DNA of 64,000 nt, from positions 682,001 through 746,000 of the forward strand of contig CALSFV010000051.1 in the NCBI GenBank assembly GCA_943737045.1. The letters are read 5' to 3'. The position numbers and the translations under genes were made by a program. Source of the DNA: Parapristionchus giblindavisi. Its lineage: Eukaryota; Nematoda; Chromadorea; Rhabditida; Diplogasteridae. The notes beneath the pieces were generated by a model, which had not been told where the DNA came from, did not search any database, and worked only from the letters and a program-made list of their open reading frames with translations. Below are positions 1-15,004 of the stretch, piece by piece. Numbering within the stretch: the first letter of the stretch is position 1; every line of letters starts with the position of its first letter.

Positions 1-4
1 TGTA

Positions 5-40
5 GCCAGAGCGGATCATTTCAATTTGATCGGGGTGACA
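5..40. repeat. MITE-A, right-end fragment
   Basis: CCAGAGCGG ... TTTCAATTTGATCGGGGTG matches the right end of MITE-A (see 24511-24620). It lies in the intron before the exon at 156 and is cut by the window edge. Confidence 0.5.
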
Positions 41-155
41 CTTCATTTTGCACACAGTCTAGCCTCTCCGTTGTATGTGCATATCAGCAAATTTTGAACA
101 CATCTCGTCTTTTAACTAAAAGTTTTCGAATAAAACTTATCGACTGATTTCCCAG

Positions 156-903
156 GATATCACTATGCGATTGCTAACTACTACGTTGATTATATGAAGT
201 ACGATGGAGGTCTGACCCAGTTCAAGCAAAAGGTGAGATAATATCATTTTCACCCTCTGCTCTCGCTTTTTTTGTCTGCGAGAGAATTCTGCCAGAGCCT
301 ATTTCTTGAGATAATCCTTATATTTTATAGACACACCCCGAGCTAATCTTACTCCCCGCTCTCGAAAAATATGCATTTATTTTCATTATTTCGTTCAGTT
401 GAAAGGACACAAAGATTAATCATCAACGAGACTCGTACGGTTTTGAGCCATAGCTGAAACACATTCGAAAAAACACTACATGAAATACAGCACCGCCCTG
501 TCACCAAACCGACACGAAAATGACTATTGATTCCAATCTTACTTGAAACTCTCCGCTCTGGCCACACTCTCTCGTAGACAAAGAAAGCGAGGAATCATTG
601 TCAGAGCGGAGAATTCCAAATTAGCTCGTACTGTGGTGTGGCTATAACATAATATTGTAAATAATATCGATTGATCTAAATTTTTAGATACTAAACCTCC
701 CTGTGCACTACAAATCCTTCAATGTCACCGGTGGTATCGGCGAATTCTTCGACGCGATGACCACAGTCGATTATATCATCTTCGTAGTCGTTATAATCGT
801 TGTTCTTAGTGTGATCATCGGTCTCTGCAACTGTATAAGGAAAAGTTGTTGTAAGAAAAAATCGGTCGAAAGGCATCCATTATTGGCCCAGAATTTTCAA
901 TGA
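156..903 (+). CDS. Type I membrane protein, last two exons (5' end outside window)
   Basis: Two exons, 156-232 and 688-903, join in frame (AAG|gtgag; tttttag|ATA) to give a C-terminus of about 97 residues. An extracellular/lumenal stretch (YHYAIANYYVDYMKYDGG, then an NVT sequon) is followed by one hydrophobic helix (YIIFVVVIIVVLSVIIGL) and a short tail rich in Cys and Lys. The tail ends ERHPLLAQNFQ, which contains E-R-H-P-L-L, a match to the [DE]xxxL[LI] dileucine sorting signal for endosome/lysosome delivery. The topology and motif are seen directly; the sorting role is inferred. The upstream exons lie left of the window, so the lumenal domain and family cannot be identified. The 455-bp intron carries one MITE-A copy, and the intron before it carries the tail of another. 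Confidence 0.7.
333..640. mobile_element. MITE-A copy with internal insertion
   Basis: The left end (ACACCCCGAGCTAAT) and right end (CAAATTAGCTCG ... GGTGTG) are inverted copies, and the CTCTCGTAGACAAAGAAAGCGAG core of the family is present near 571-593. The copy is about 300 bp rather than about 110 bp, because roughly 190 bp of unrelated sequence sits in the left arm. It is intronic in the gene ending at 903. Confidence 0.7.
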
Positions 904-1670
904 CATAAACGTTTTTTCATGATGTTCGCATTTATGAATACTTGGTTGAGTACCTTAATATACTTATTTTTTTACCGTACGTTGAATAAGTTTAAAACAA
1001 GACAGCCGTACTCCCAATGGCTAACAACCATATCCCAGCTCACCAAAGTATGAACCTGGTAAATATTGATTGATTGATTGAATAACAAGTGAGAGAAATA
1101 TATTTAAGAGATGGGGTAAAGGCGAGGGGAGCGGAGAGATACTGAATGTGTTTGTTTATAGGAAAGTCCCTAAAAGCTCATATAGCGTTACATTTTTTAC
1201 ATTTCAACAACGTTATCATCCGATTAGGATGTTATTGTTATTTCAGCTGGATAACCGTTAGGGTTGTCCAGATAGCTCATAAAAGAACACATAAAGTGTC
1301 AAGATTTCTTCACCGTCATGCCGTTATTTGAGACAAGGAATATTCGGCAATGGATGATCTGTCTTTCGATGAAAATGAAACGAACGTGAAGGGAACGAAA
1401 TCATCTAACCTCATCTTGTTCTTAATCTAAATCGAGTTACCGATCAATCAAACACTCGATGAAGACTACAATAAATTGAGGCAATTCCATCCTATTCAAC
1501 GAGTCTTCAACGAAGCGATTCAATATTTGCCCACATTCAATCGCGTTCGGTACAAGTGTCACAACTCTGACAAGAATATACCCATACTTATTGAGAGACA
1601 AGAGCTTGACCCACGTTTGCTTCCACGCCAATCTTTTATTTACGCAAGGAATGTCGTCATTTTTAAAGGG
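904..1670. other. Intergenic, no gene found
   Basis: No coding exon with consistent splice sites was seen. A stretch at about 1000-1080 ends in a GATT-type simple repeat, as the tail of a short retroposed element might, but no second copy was found to prove it. A 132-residue open frame at 1476-1874 runs through a MITE-A copy and is not supported as a gene. Confidence 0.4.
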
Positions 1671-1771
1671 ACACCCGAGTTAATTCTACCCTCTGTTCTG
1701 GTACCGCTCTCTCGTAGACAATGTAAGTGTGAGAGCATTGCAAGAGCGGAGAGTTTCAAATTAGGGTGTGC
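1671..1771. mobile_element. MITE-A copy
   Basis: Near-palindrome beginning ACACCCGAGTTAATTCTACC and ending GCGGAGAGTTTCAAATTAGG GTGT, with the CTCTCGTAGACAATG centre. It is shortened at the right end. Confidence 0.75.
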
Positions 1772-1939
1772 TTTTGAAAAAGTACATCCTTACGGCCTCT
1801 GGCCGCACTCTCTCACTGTGCCGAATGGTCAGACCGTAAACAATATCCTGGAGACTATTCCTATATTACTATAAAACACACTTCAAACGAGTTCAAGGAT
1901 ACCCATCACTCACTCATACAGGTGTGTATGTAATAACTA

Positions 1940-3240
1940 CGAGGAAGTGTGACCTCTCACTTTCACCTTATTCTTTGCTCACTGTTTCTGGCTATTTTCT
2001 CGACCATCACAGTGTCTCTCACGTTTCAATTATCTCTCGCTCTCTATATTCTTTAGCGTAGAAGTTCACTATCTTGAACGAAATGACTGAAACAATGAAT
2101 CTTACCACTACTAATAACTACTTTTGATTTACTAATACTATGAGTACATTTGCACGACTATTTCAATCTATTTATATTTTAACTGCTCTATCACTTGAGA
2201 AAGTGCTCTTTACTTCTTTTTACTTCTTCTTTCACTCTTGCCACTCTCCCACTCCTTCTTTATTGCCTCAAATCAAATCATATTCATCGTATTTGCCTCT
2301 GCCTACTTCTTCTTACTCTCTCTCATCTACACCTTTTATATTTGCCCACTCCCATTCTGACCAGTCGCACTTTGATTGTTACTGCAAACTCGTAAAGATA
2401 CCTCGATTTTTTGCGAAATGTTTGCCGAATCATTGAAACTGTTCTCATTCATTTTTTCTTTAAATTTCTAATCAAACAATTTTTTTTAAATTCCATTATC
2501 TATGAATGTTTATGCGTTGAGTTGTGAGTAATTAGTTCGCGTTCTTTTACGTTAAAGAAGGAGACCCTCGAGTTTTTTTCGTGACTGACATTAAACTGGT
2601 TAGGCAGAACTATAGATCACATATTCCACATTGTTAACACGTTTCCAAATCTCTTGGTTATCCTTGTTCAACTTAGGTTTCACTGGAAATATATCGCTTT
2701 AATATAAATTAATAAACTGATTTTAGAAACGTATCGAACTTATTAAAATGTAATTGTTCCCACCTACAGAAAGGAAGAAATTTTTTGAAAAAAAAATGAA
2801 GTGAATCTGTGTTAGTGTGTGAATGTTATATCGTTTTGCTCTATTGTTTCATTTCTCTACGATGCGTCATATTAATATTTTTTAAACAATAAAGTGTGAC
2901 TGTCTCTTCGTCTAATGACCGTTACACACATTCGTTCCTTTTCACACTCTGCACTCTCTCATTTTCACACACTCTCTCGCACTCTATATCTCTACCCTCT
3001 CTCATTTGAATTCACTCTCTCACCCTCTCCATCTCTAAGGTCTCTCACTTCCCTCACTCTCTCTCTCTCTATCCCTGCACCCTCTCACTCCCACACACTC
3101 TCTCCGTCTGCTCCGTCACTGTCTCATCCTCCCACCGTCTGCGCTCTCTCACCTCCCCACACTCTCTCGTCCCTTTTATCTCTGCACTCTCTCCTTATCC
3201 TCTGCTCTTTGGCCAAGTTCTTTACAGCTTCTTCAACACT
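1940..3240. repeat. Intergenic region with pyrimidine-rich CTCTC tracts
   Basis: Two strongly strand-asymmetric tracts (about 1940-2350 and 2930-3210) consist of degenerate CACTCTCTC repeats; the part between them is AT-rich and featureless. Similar CT tracts recur at 6680-6790 and inside MITE-D copies. The second tract belongs to the upstream part of the duplicated Ig-gene segment. No gene is supported. The open frames here are by-products of the CT bias. Confidence 0.6.
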
Positions 3241-3720
3241 TTAACGACGGAATTAAGTAGCATAAATACACATTTATACGCGCTCTTTGATCCAGAATTG
3301 TTGTCGATCTTTGGCCTCACTTGCTCCATTCTGACTCTTTTATCCCAATTCTTGGTAGATCACTGACTATCGATTATCGATCCATCGTTTATGGTTCCTT
3401 TCCATGGCGTCGCTTGTGTTTATAGGCTGATTGTTTAGCTATTCCGATCAAACTGTTCGCCGATCTCTTTATTTCTTTATTTATTTTATATCTTTATTTA
3501 TTTAGATGCGTTTATTTCGCACCGTCGTTACCATTTGAAATATAGCTATTTAAACCGTTTAGTTAGCTGTGTCAATCATCTTTTCTCACTTTTTTTCCGC
3601 ATAATTTAGTTTAGACTTGCCTAAACATAATTCACACTAATTGTTTATCACTTGTTGTCACGTTTATTCAATGTATGATAATTTAAAATTTAAATTTAAA
3701 TTTAAATTTAATATTTTGAG

Positions 3721-5200
3721 ATGATGTTCCGCTGCCTGCTCCTCGCCGTTCTGGCTTCCGTGGCCATGGGCGCTGCCATGATCTACCCGATCAAGGTTGG
3801 TTAAACCGGGAACCCGCCGGCTAAACGGTGATCCAGGGGATGTTACCTAAGATTCTGACCGGAATTTTTAGGTTAAAATGACCTGGCAGAACTATCACAT
3901 TTCCCTGAATGCAAAAAAAAAGCAATTTTGTATAAAACTATTGGTGCTGAAGTTTATGTTGCTCCAGGAAAAAGCGCGATTTTTTTAATTGGAAGGATTA
4001 ATGTAAAGACAAACGTGCTTTTAGTAAAAAAATGTTTTTTGTATCCAGGGTAATGTGATCTATCGTTTTACCTGACCATTCTAATCACGAAAAACTCGAG
4101 GATCTCTTTCTTTAACCCCAAAACTGGTTAGCCAGTTGGGGAATATCTGTGGATAAAGGTGGTACCCGATATCCGGTAAACCAGGAACCCGCTGACTCTG
4201 TGCAACCCCGTAACCGGTAAAACCGTGACCGGCATTCGCAACCGTAACCGGAATTCGCAACCGTAACCGTAACCGTAACCGGCATTCTGCAGGCTGGCGA
4301 GCGTCTCGAGCTGTCGCTCGGTACCGGCATCAAGACCTGGGTGAGGTACGTCAATGGCAAGAGCTACACCACCATGCACTGCGGTCCCACCGAGAAGAAC
4401 ATCAGATGCGCCCAGTGGGTCGATGAGGTGAGCCTACTTCGTTTTCATACAAAATTTAAAAAATTCATTAAATTTTTCTGATTTTGCGCTCTTTTTCTTA
4501 CACAATACGATGGTAAGACATGTGGGCACAACATATCGGAAAAAGTGCGCTGATTGGTGGCATACAAGCAAAGTTCATTGAAAAATATACTTTTTGGTAT
4601 ACTTTTGCACGATACTGTACCTCTACGTGAAATTAAAATAATTCTTAAGGGAACGTAACCTCTCTCAATGGTCTCTTCGACGCGCAATGCTTTCTCGCTG
4701 TTAGAGAACAGAGAAATAATTTGCGCAATATAGAGACCATTGAGAGAGGTGACCCTTTACATAGACTTCTTCCACAATCGATTCGTTTAGTTAGGTACAC
4801 ATAAGTAATAAGAAACTATCAACAACAACAAAAAGTAAAACTAAATATTTGGCTTTCTGACCATGTTAATCTTTGATCTCTTCAGGCTGGCAAGGCCGCT
4901 CCCGGAAAGGTCACCGTTGGTGCCGATGGTACCCTGGTCATTCCCAAGGTTTGTCGCTTTGATCTTTGATCTTTGATCTTTGATCTCTTCAATAAATCAA
5001 TACTTCAGGTGAGCCAGAGTGACGCCGGGGATTACTCATCTCCTGATGAGCTCGTTCGCACGACCAAACTCGGCGATGGCTCTTTCTTCGCTACTCCTCG
5101 TTCCATGATCACCGTCCAGGTACTGTAACACGATCTAGATTATCGTAAACTAACTTTATTCATCAGATTACTGTAATTTCCTTTGTAGGTCTCGAAGTAA
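3721..5200 (+). CDS. Small secreted Ig-like protein, copy 1 (131 aa)
   Basis: Five exons: 3721-3795, 4293-4427, 4886-4948, 5009-5119, 5189-5200, all phase 0. Residues 1-18 are a signal peptide (MMFRCLLLAVLASVAMG). The mature part has the order G-E-R-L-E-L-S-L-G, a Trp (KTWVRY), two Cys in MHCGPTEKNIRCAQW, GADGTLVIPK, then DAGDYSSPD, the D-x-G-x-Y signature of an Ig F strand without its usual Cys. This pattern fits the small single-Ig-like secreted proteins common in nematodes; partner and function are unknown. The start codon follows an AG directly (TATTTTGAG|ATG), a possible trans-splice site. A poly(A) signal AATAAA lies at 5254-5259. Two paralogues follow downstream. Confidence 0.8.
4205..4291. 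repeat. CGTAAC short tandem repeat before exon 2
   Basis: Repeats of (G/C)AACCGTAAC and ACCGGCATTC run up to the exon 2 acceptor of Ig-like copy 1. A shorter version is present at the same place in copy 2 (7886-7935), so it predates the duplication. Confidence 0.7.
4647..4757. mobile_element. MITE-B copy
   Basis: Terminal inverted repeats AAGGGAACGTAACCTCTCTC and GAGAGAGGTGACCCTT enclose a near-palindromic centre (TGTTAGAGAACAGAGAAATAA). It lies in intron 2 of Ig-like copy 1. Other copies are at 5862, 14529 and 16624. Confidence 0.75.
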
Positions 5201-5259
5201 TCGTCCTGTCTGTACATTGATTCTACGTCGTTATAGTTTTATCGATTTGCCATAATAAA

Positions 5260-5861
5260 CCTGTTTATACCATGGTTTTGAAGAGAAAAGAGACACAAAG
5301 CACATTGATGATATACACAGATGTGGCGTAGAGAAATGGAATCGGTATTTGATCAAACAAGAAACGATTTATGATATTAATATTGTTTATTTATTTATCT
5401 TTAACGATGAACATTGTGGTGCAACATAGTGGCCAAGTTCTAAAAATGTACCCAGGAAAACCGACAATGGTACAAGAATCATTAATTTGTTATGTGATGC
5501 TAAAGCTTCTCGAAAGAAAATTAAAAAGAGGTGAGAGAGTGTGCAAAACTAGTAGAGTTTTCTATGTTTTTCTTTCTTTTTTTGTTTCCTGTATTTTTGC
5601 GTGGATCATAACATTCTGAACAATATCGATTAATAAACGGGAGATCGCCTTTGACAACGGCAACCAATGCTTTCTTCATAGTATCGCTCTCGTCTACTGG
5701 ACCAGAGAACAAAGAAATAGCTTGTGAAGTGAAGAGACCGTTAATAATAATAAATTTATGCGTTACAAAGATAACTTAGATGATGCCACAACTTAGGCAG
5801 CAAAGAAATAACAATTAATTATTACGTATCGAGTACGGACAATATTTTCACTGAATGGTTT
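5260..5861. other. Intergenic, downstream flank of Ig-like copy 1
   Basis: No gene was found. The interval holds the 3' end of duplication unit 1, including a degenerate MITE-B relative at 5636-5745 (CCAGAGAACAAAGAAATAG) that recurs at 9107-9195 in unit 2. Confidence 0.5.
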
Positions 5862-5979
5862 AAAGAGAACGTAGCCTATCTCAATGATCTCTATATTGTG
5901 CAAACTATTTCTTTGTTCTCTAACAACGAGAAAGTATTGCGCGTCGAAGAGACCATTAAGAGAGGTCGCGCTCCCTTTT
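5862..5979. mobile_element. MITE-B copy
   Basis: AAAGAGAACGTAGCCTATCT at the left and AGAGAGGTCGCGCTCCCTTT-like sequence at the right are inverted copies, with the CTCTAACAACGAGAAAG centre of the family. Confidence 0.75.
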
Positions 5980-5997
5980 TTAAGTTAAAACTTCGAC

Positions 5998-6529
5998 TCT
6001 CGCCCAGTGCAAATCAACTCTAATTGTCCAATGTATTTGAAAAAACGGCTGTTTGATGGGGTGGTCCTCCCTGCATTCCTTTATGGCGCCGAAACATGGT
6101 ATCTCAGTAAACGTGAAAAGCAAAGGCTGTCAGTTGCCCAGCGTAGACTCGAACGTAAAACTCTCGGGGTTTCAATTCTGGACCGAATATCCAATGAGCA
6201 AATCCGTGACATTACAAATTTCAAGGACGTTGTTAGGGAAGCGGAGAGACGGAGGTGGTTGTGGGTAGAGAGGCTCTCGAGACTGCGGCATGATCGATGG
6301 TCGCTGAGTGTGCTCAATTGGACCCCCAGTTGCAAGAGGAAACAAGGACGCCCAGTCAAGAGATGGAGGGATGATTTCGTGAAGGCTGCTGGTCCTCAAT
6401 TCATGCAAATTGCGAGGCACAATCGTTCGGAATGGAGAAATTTCATGGCAACCCAGCTACGTAACACCCATTAGCTGATAATGTTGTTCAATGTCAATGT
6501 CAAAATGTCTCGCCCAGTGCAAATCAACT
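5998..6529 (+). mobile_element. 5'-truncated RTE-like LINE with 22-bp target duplication
   Basis: An exact 22-bp direct repeat (TCTCGCCCAGTGC followed by AAATCAACT) flanks the insertion at 5998-6019 and 6508-6529. The inserted 488 bp encode only the C-terminal end of a reverse transcriptase protein and finish in a short TCAATG-type simple repeat, as RTE-clade elements do. It lies between Ig-like copies 1 and 2. Confidence 0.9.
6007..6474 (+). pseudogene. C-terminal fragment of RTE-type LINE reverse transcriptase
   Basis: The reading frame carries the post-RT signature of RTE/BovB-like ORF2 proteins: FLYGAETW, then QRRLERKTLGVS, DRISNEQIRDIT, a Trp-rich stretch (RRRWLWVERLSR), and GRPVKRWRDDF before the stop. 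The endonuclease and catalytic RT parts (including the YxDD motif) are absent because the copy is 5'-truncated. The first Met lies in the upstream target duplication, so it is not a native start. The frame is otherwise intact, suggesting a fairly recent insertion. It cannot be active. Confidence 0.9.
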
Positions 6530-7069
6530 TTGCTGATTGTTATTATATTATATTATATCAACGTACGTATGCACGAAACGAGACAAATAGTGATAGAAAG
6601 ATTAAAAGATTCCAAAAATTGTTGTTACAATAAGTGCAGGAGGCTTCAAGCCAAGTTTAATGCTCAATCCATTGATCCGCCTTGTCTCTCCCATTCTCCA
6701 TACCTCTACCCTCTCTCATTTCTATATACTCTTTCACTGCCATCCTCTCACCACCGTCTGCGCACTCTCACTTCCCCACACTCTCTCGTTCTAAGTAGCA
6801 ATATGTCTCTTTTTGATCCAGAATTGCTGTCGATCTTCGGCCACTCTTGCTCCGCTTATTGTTAGATCTAAATTCTTCGTAGATCGTTGAATATGGATTC
6901 TCGATGAACCGTTTGCTTCCTTTCCATGGACATTGCTCGTGTTTATACGCTGATTCCGCTATTGTTTTTCAATTCCGATCTCGAACTGCTCGTTTAAGCT
7001 GTTTAATTATGTAGCTGTGTCAATAATATTTTCTCACCTTTTCTACTTATTTTATTTTGATATTTCAAG

Positions 7070-8784
<1,715 letters not shown>

Positions 8785-9195
8785 TTCTACATCGTTATAG
8801 TTTTATCGATTTGCCATAATAAACCTGTTTATACGCCATCGTTGCAGAAAAAAACAAACACAGAGCACATTGGTGATATGCGCAGATGTGGCGTAGAGAA
8901 ATGGAATCGTTATTTGATCAAACAAGAAACATACTTTTTTCACTATTCTTTATTTGTTATTTTTATTTATTTATTTATTTTTAACGATGAACATAAGGGC
9001 GAAAAAAGAGGCGATAGAGTGTGCAATACGAGGAGAGTTTTCTCTTTTTCTTCTTTTTTTTGTTTGCGTGGATCATAGCATTGTGAAGAATATCGATCGA
9101 TAAAAGGGAGGTCGCCTTTGGCAACGGCAACCAATGTTTTCTTCATAGTATAATACCGCTCTCTAGTCTACAGGACCAGAGAACAAAGAAATAAC

Positions 9196-9554
9196 AATTA
9201 ATTGTTGCATATCGAGTACGGAAAATATTTTCACTGAAAGTTTTAACTGTGGGCAAACGGCAGGGGTTTGATACTAATAATACCTATACGCGAATTTGAA
9301 AAAAATATGACTCAAAATACAGAAAAGAAATACCGGAAAAAAATATTAAAAACGATTTGCCAATGCGTTATTTCGTAACTGAACAATCGTTGAAACTCAT
9401 GTATCACTGGTTTTGTGTTGGTTCAGGGTTTCTTTCTACTTTCTATCATCGTTATATTTATTGGTTCAGTGAGTCATCCACTGCAATCAATACATAAGCG
9501 TGTCTCTCTCACACTAGAAACTACCTCTCGCACTCTCATTTGTCTTTCTTCGCT
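9196..9554. other. Intergenic upstream of Ig-like copy 3
   Basis: No gene was found. Unlike copies 1 and 2, this flank does not carry the duplicated upstream block. A possible acceptor (TATTGGTTCAG, near 9468) could belong to an undetected leader exon of copy 3. Confidence 0.4.
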
Positions 9555-10545
9555 ATGGTTGTCGTGCAACAACAAGTCAAGGTTGGTTTAAAACTATTGA
9601 TTAATAATTTTACCAAACTGGTTAACCTATGCCTAATGGTTAACCGGTTTCCTAATGGTTAACCTATTCTCAATGGTTAACCTATACCAAATGGTCAAAC
9701 GGTTACCCAATAGATAACCTATACCCAATGGTTAACCTATACCCAACTGGTTTACCTATACCCAATGGTTAACCGGTTGCCCATTTCTAGGTTGGAGAAC
9801 GTTTGGAATTGTCGCTCGGTCAGGGTGTCAAAACGTGGACGCGAATTTTGGCCGATGGAACGAAGCAGTACACAATGCACTGTGGTCCCACCGAGAGGAA
9901 TGTCAAGTGCGGAGCGTGGGTTGATGAGGTGGGCTGAGTTGATTTGTTTTCCCTTATTACAGTTATACATAAGCATTAACTTATCGTTCATCTTATCAAC
10001 ATTCAATTCAGGGCAGGAGGTGGGGGAATTTGCTTGTACTGTCTTTCTCATTTGACTCGTATTGACTTATCGTTACTGAAACTTTATGGATATTTGTGTA
10101 TTGTTTTAAGGAAGAACTCGAAAAATTATGTTTTATGAGTAAAAATGTACAGATTCTTTATGTTATCTCGGCCTGCATTTTTTCTAAAAACTGATCTTTG
10201 ATCTATCTCTAGGATTTCAAGCGTCAACCCGGAGAGGTGTCAGTGTCCGCCGACGGTGTGCTGGTGATTCCTGAGGTTTGATCTTTGATCTCTTCGACAT
10301 TATATCTACCGTAATCTTGGTGAAGGCTCCAATTAATCGATATTTCTCCCTAGGCGGCACTGGTGGATGCTGGTGACTATTGGTCTGACGATCAGCCTAT
10401 TCCAACTCAAGAGGTAGAAGGAGGATACACTGCCACAGCTCGTACAGTAATCACTGTTACGGTAGAGTCGCCAAATACTGTTATCGATAACTGACTTTAT
10501 TTTGATCGCAGTTTCTAATCGGCTGTCTTTCAGGTCGTAGCCTAA
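9555..10545 (+). CDS. Ig-like protein, copy 3 (about 115 aa, no visible signal peptide)
   Basis: Exons 9555-9581, 9791-9928, 10213-10275, 10354-10461 and 10534-10545 occupy the same positions and phases as in copies 1 and 2. The domain is conserved (VGERLELSLGQGVKTW, MHCGPTERNVKCGAW, SADGVLVIPE, DAGDYWSDD). Exon 1 encodes only MVVVQQQVK and has no hydrophobic leader. The frame upstream lacks an ATG and meets a TAA, so either an upstream leader exon was missed or secretion was lost. Sequence divergence makes this the oldest of the three copies. AATAAA is at 10623-10628. Function unknown. Confidence 0.7.
9609..9785. repeat. Tandem minisatellite in intron 1 of Ig-like copy 3
   Basis: About nine degenerate copies of a 17-19 bp unit (CCCAATGGTTAACCTATA) fill the intron up to the acceptor. 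Confidence 0.85.
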
Positions 10546-10628
10546 AGGCATGACTGTAACGACTCCGCATCGATTCATTTTATTGCATAATGCCACACAT
10601 ATTGGTCTTAATGATGTGAATCAATAAA

Positions 10629-10983
10629 TCAATAATCTCTACTATTTCGCCACACATCGTTATACAGAGCATCTTCACGAATACTCTCTTTGAAAGTCAA
10701 TAAATGAAGAGTCGAACAGAGAAAACTCTCCCCGTTCTGAATTCTCTATCGACTATCGACTATCTTTTATTTTTGTGGTTCTTGAACATAGCAAAAAAGT
10801 TATAGTCAATGGCCTGTAAAATTGAAGTGAATGAATAAACCGGGATTTGACACAAATACAATATAAATGCTATTGATATTACACTTATCACAAAATTCCT
10901 TTCGAAAATGCACTCTACAAAGTTTACGTGGACGTCGAAGTGCACTAAACTCACAGATCATTGAAAGAATTACAATGCTTTAG
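10629..10983. other. Intergenic, nothing recognised
   Basis: AT-rich DNA after the poly(A) signal of Ig-like copy 3. Upstream exons of the next gene may lie here, but none is convincing. Confidence 0.4.
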
Positions 10984-11720
10984 CGCCGAATAACTCCAAG
11001 CCCCCGCACAACGAGAGGCCGTTGTCCATGGTATTTCTCCTTGTGAAAATGTCTTCATTTCAATCTTGTTTTACTTATTGAGACATCTTTATGATGTATG
11101 TATGATGAACGAATATATCATATTTCCCCTAGACCTAAACCCTCTTTCCTTTCCCAATTTATCCCAAATTTTTACTGTGATAAATCATTTCTCGTTCTCG
11201 TTTGTGTCAGTCATCTTTAGCGGTCGCCCGTTCATTTTGCTCTGCGCATCAAGAATCCCTGCCAAGCCGGATTGGGTCACCGTGGCAGTGAGACCCAATC
11301 ATGGGAAGCCATCTTCTTCGGTCAACTCCAACCTGCCTGTAGATCTTCTCGGATTTATGAAATCGAAGACGCGCATATCAAGATCAACGTCTGTGTTCTG
11401 GGACTGTCGGAAGTAAGAAGAGCTTTTTCCCCATGCACATCAGAGTCCTACTCTTGATAAATGTGTTTTAAACTGTAAACTGTAAAAATCATTTCTTATG
11501 TATATCTCCAACCGATTCGCTAATAACACGAAGGACCTCGTATACAAATAATCTATTTGTTCTTAATCTCATTTCATACTTTTTGCTTTCTGCCTCTTTA
11601 TTATTATTTTGTATTTATGTTGCTACTTTACTGTTATTATACTATTTTTATGTTATTTCCTACTTTCTGTTATTTCTCTCATATGTTATGATCGAACTAC
11701 AGAATACGAATTATGAATGA
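10984..11720 (+). CDS. 3' exons of an unrecognised gene (partial)
   Basis: Three exons splice in one frame: 10984-11030 (CTTTAG| ... CATG|gtattt), 11221-11412 (CATCTTTAG| ... GGAA|gtaaga) and 11703-11720 (ACTACAG| ... TGA). A poly(A) signal AATAAA at 11745-11750 follows the stop. The product contains PNNSKPPHNERPLS, then VHFALRIKNP, SETQSWEAIFFGQLQ and IYEIEDAHIKINVCVLG, a mixed hydrophobic pattern that looks like one beta-rich domain, and ends SENTNYE. I do not recognise the family. No start codon was found, so at least one 5' exon is missing. It converges on the gene ending at 11762. The consistent phases and the well-placed poly(A) signal argue for a real gene. Confidence 0.5.
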
Positions 11721-11761
11721 CATTTCATTCAATGATTCAAGCCTAATAAACGGGGTCGAAA

Positions 11762-14041
<2,280 letters not shown>

Positions 14042-14222
14042 CTGAAATATCGATTGATTGGGGTGTTGGATACAATATACTCAGGTGCTCGAATCTATGC
14101 ATGATTCAAGTAGTGAAGAATGAATGCCATGATCTAGCATGGAATTTGCAAGATAAAATTCGTGCATGATCACGGAAGATCCACGCATCATTACGAACCA
14201 CGGATATTTCATTCATAGAATG

Positions 14223-14480
14223 ACACTACTTCAGAACAAGGGACCAGAACACCGGACAAGTCCAAAAGGACATGGGGTACCAGTTCAAAATAATGGTATA
14301 ATTGCCTAATATAAACGTCCTTTCCTTTGTGTTAATTTCATTTTTCATGTCCTTTTGGACTTGCCCGGTGTACTGGTACCCTATTCTGAAGTAGTGCCGA
14401 AAAATGAAATTAACACAAAGGAAAGGACGTTTATGTTAGCCAATTATACTATTATTTTGGACTGGTACCCTATTCTGAAG
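14223..14480. mobile_element. MITE-H copy plus half copy
   Basis: CACTACTTCAGAACAAGGGA and CCTATTCTGAAGTAGTG are terminal inverted repeats around inverted TCCAAAAGGACATG blocks. A further inverted block (AAGGAAAGGACGTTTATGTT) and a second CTATTCTGAAGCAGTAG end follow, as if two copies were nested or one terminal part was duplicated. Confidence 0.7.
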
Positions 14481-14528
14481 CAGTAGTATGCATGATTATA
14501 CTTGTATCCGTGATCATGCATGGATTTT

Positions 14529-14883
14529 AAAAGGAGCATTACATCTCTCAATGGCCTCTTCATTGCGCACACTATTTCTCTGTTCTCTAACAACGAGAGA
14601 GCATTATTACTAACCATAGAAATGAGATTTTGCATGCTTTAAACTATCAATAAAAACTTTTCGATATCCAACTCAATGGGGGTTCTACTGAAGATGGCCA
14701 ACCCCATTGAGTAAAGGTTCACTTTCTAGAACCATTGGCCGAAACAGTGAGCCTTGAACTTAGGAAAATTACATACTTTATATTGAATTAAGGTACATTT
14801 TATTAACTCAAAATGCACAACTCTACAGTTTTTTTTTAAATTGTGCGTCGAAGTGACCATTGAGAGAGGTTACGCTCCCTTTA
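14529..14883. mobile_element. MITE-B split by a later insertion
   Basis: The left half (AAAAGGAGCATTACATCTCT ... AACAACGAGAGAGCA) ends near 14610, and the right half (TGTGCGTCGAAGTGACC ... GGTTACGCTCCCTTT) resumes near 14840. The intervening sequence includes the short MITE-C. Confidence 0.7.
14671..14712. mobile_element. MITE-C, short derivative
   Basis: ACTCAATGGGGGTTCTACTG ... CCAACCCCATTGAGT is a 42-bp hairpin. Its left 25 bp plus the following GGCCAACC match the right arm of the longer copy at 20873-21042 read in reverse, so it is a deletion derivative. Confidence 0.7.
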
Positions 14884-15004
14884 AACACCAGACTACGTAC
14901 GTCGTCTCCAAGAGCGCGAACGACGGGAGGAAGAAATACTGCTGCGTCGTCAGTTGGTGGAAGACGAGAGGGCACGGAGACATTACTTTGAGAGCTGAAC
15001 GGAT

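Larger units (their letters stand above)
2960..5745. repeat. Segmental tandem duplication, unit 1
   Basis: This segment resembles 6690-9190 along its length. Shared parts are the CT-rich tract, a conserved upstream block (TTTGATCCAGAATTG then TGTCGATCTTTGG), all five exons and introns of the Ig-like gene, the 3' UTR, and a downstream tract (CACAGATGTGGCGTAGAGAA). The two copies have diverged by indels and by separate insertions. Promoter and UTR were therefore duplicated together with the gene. Confidence 0.8.

Noticed and set aside
1476..1874. 132-residue open frame
   Set aside because: It runs through a MITE-A copy, has no splice or composition support and no recognisable domain.
2140..3244. 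Ser/Leu-rich open frames (98-109 aa)
   Set aside because: They come from CT-rich simple sequence; the peptides are pure composition artefacts.
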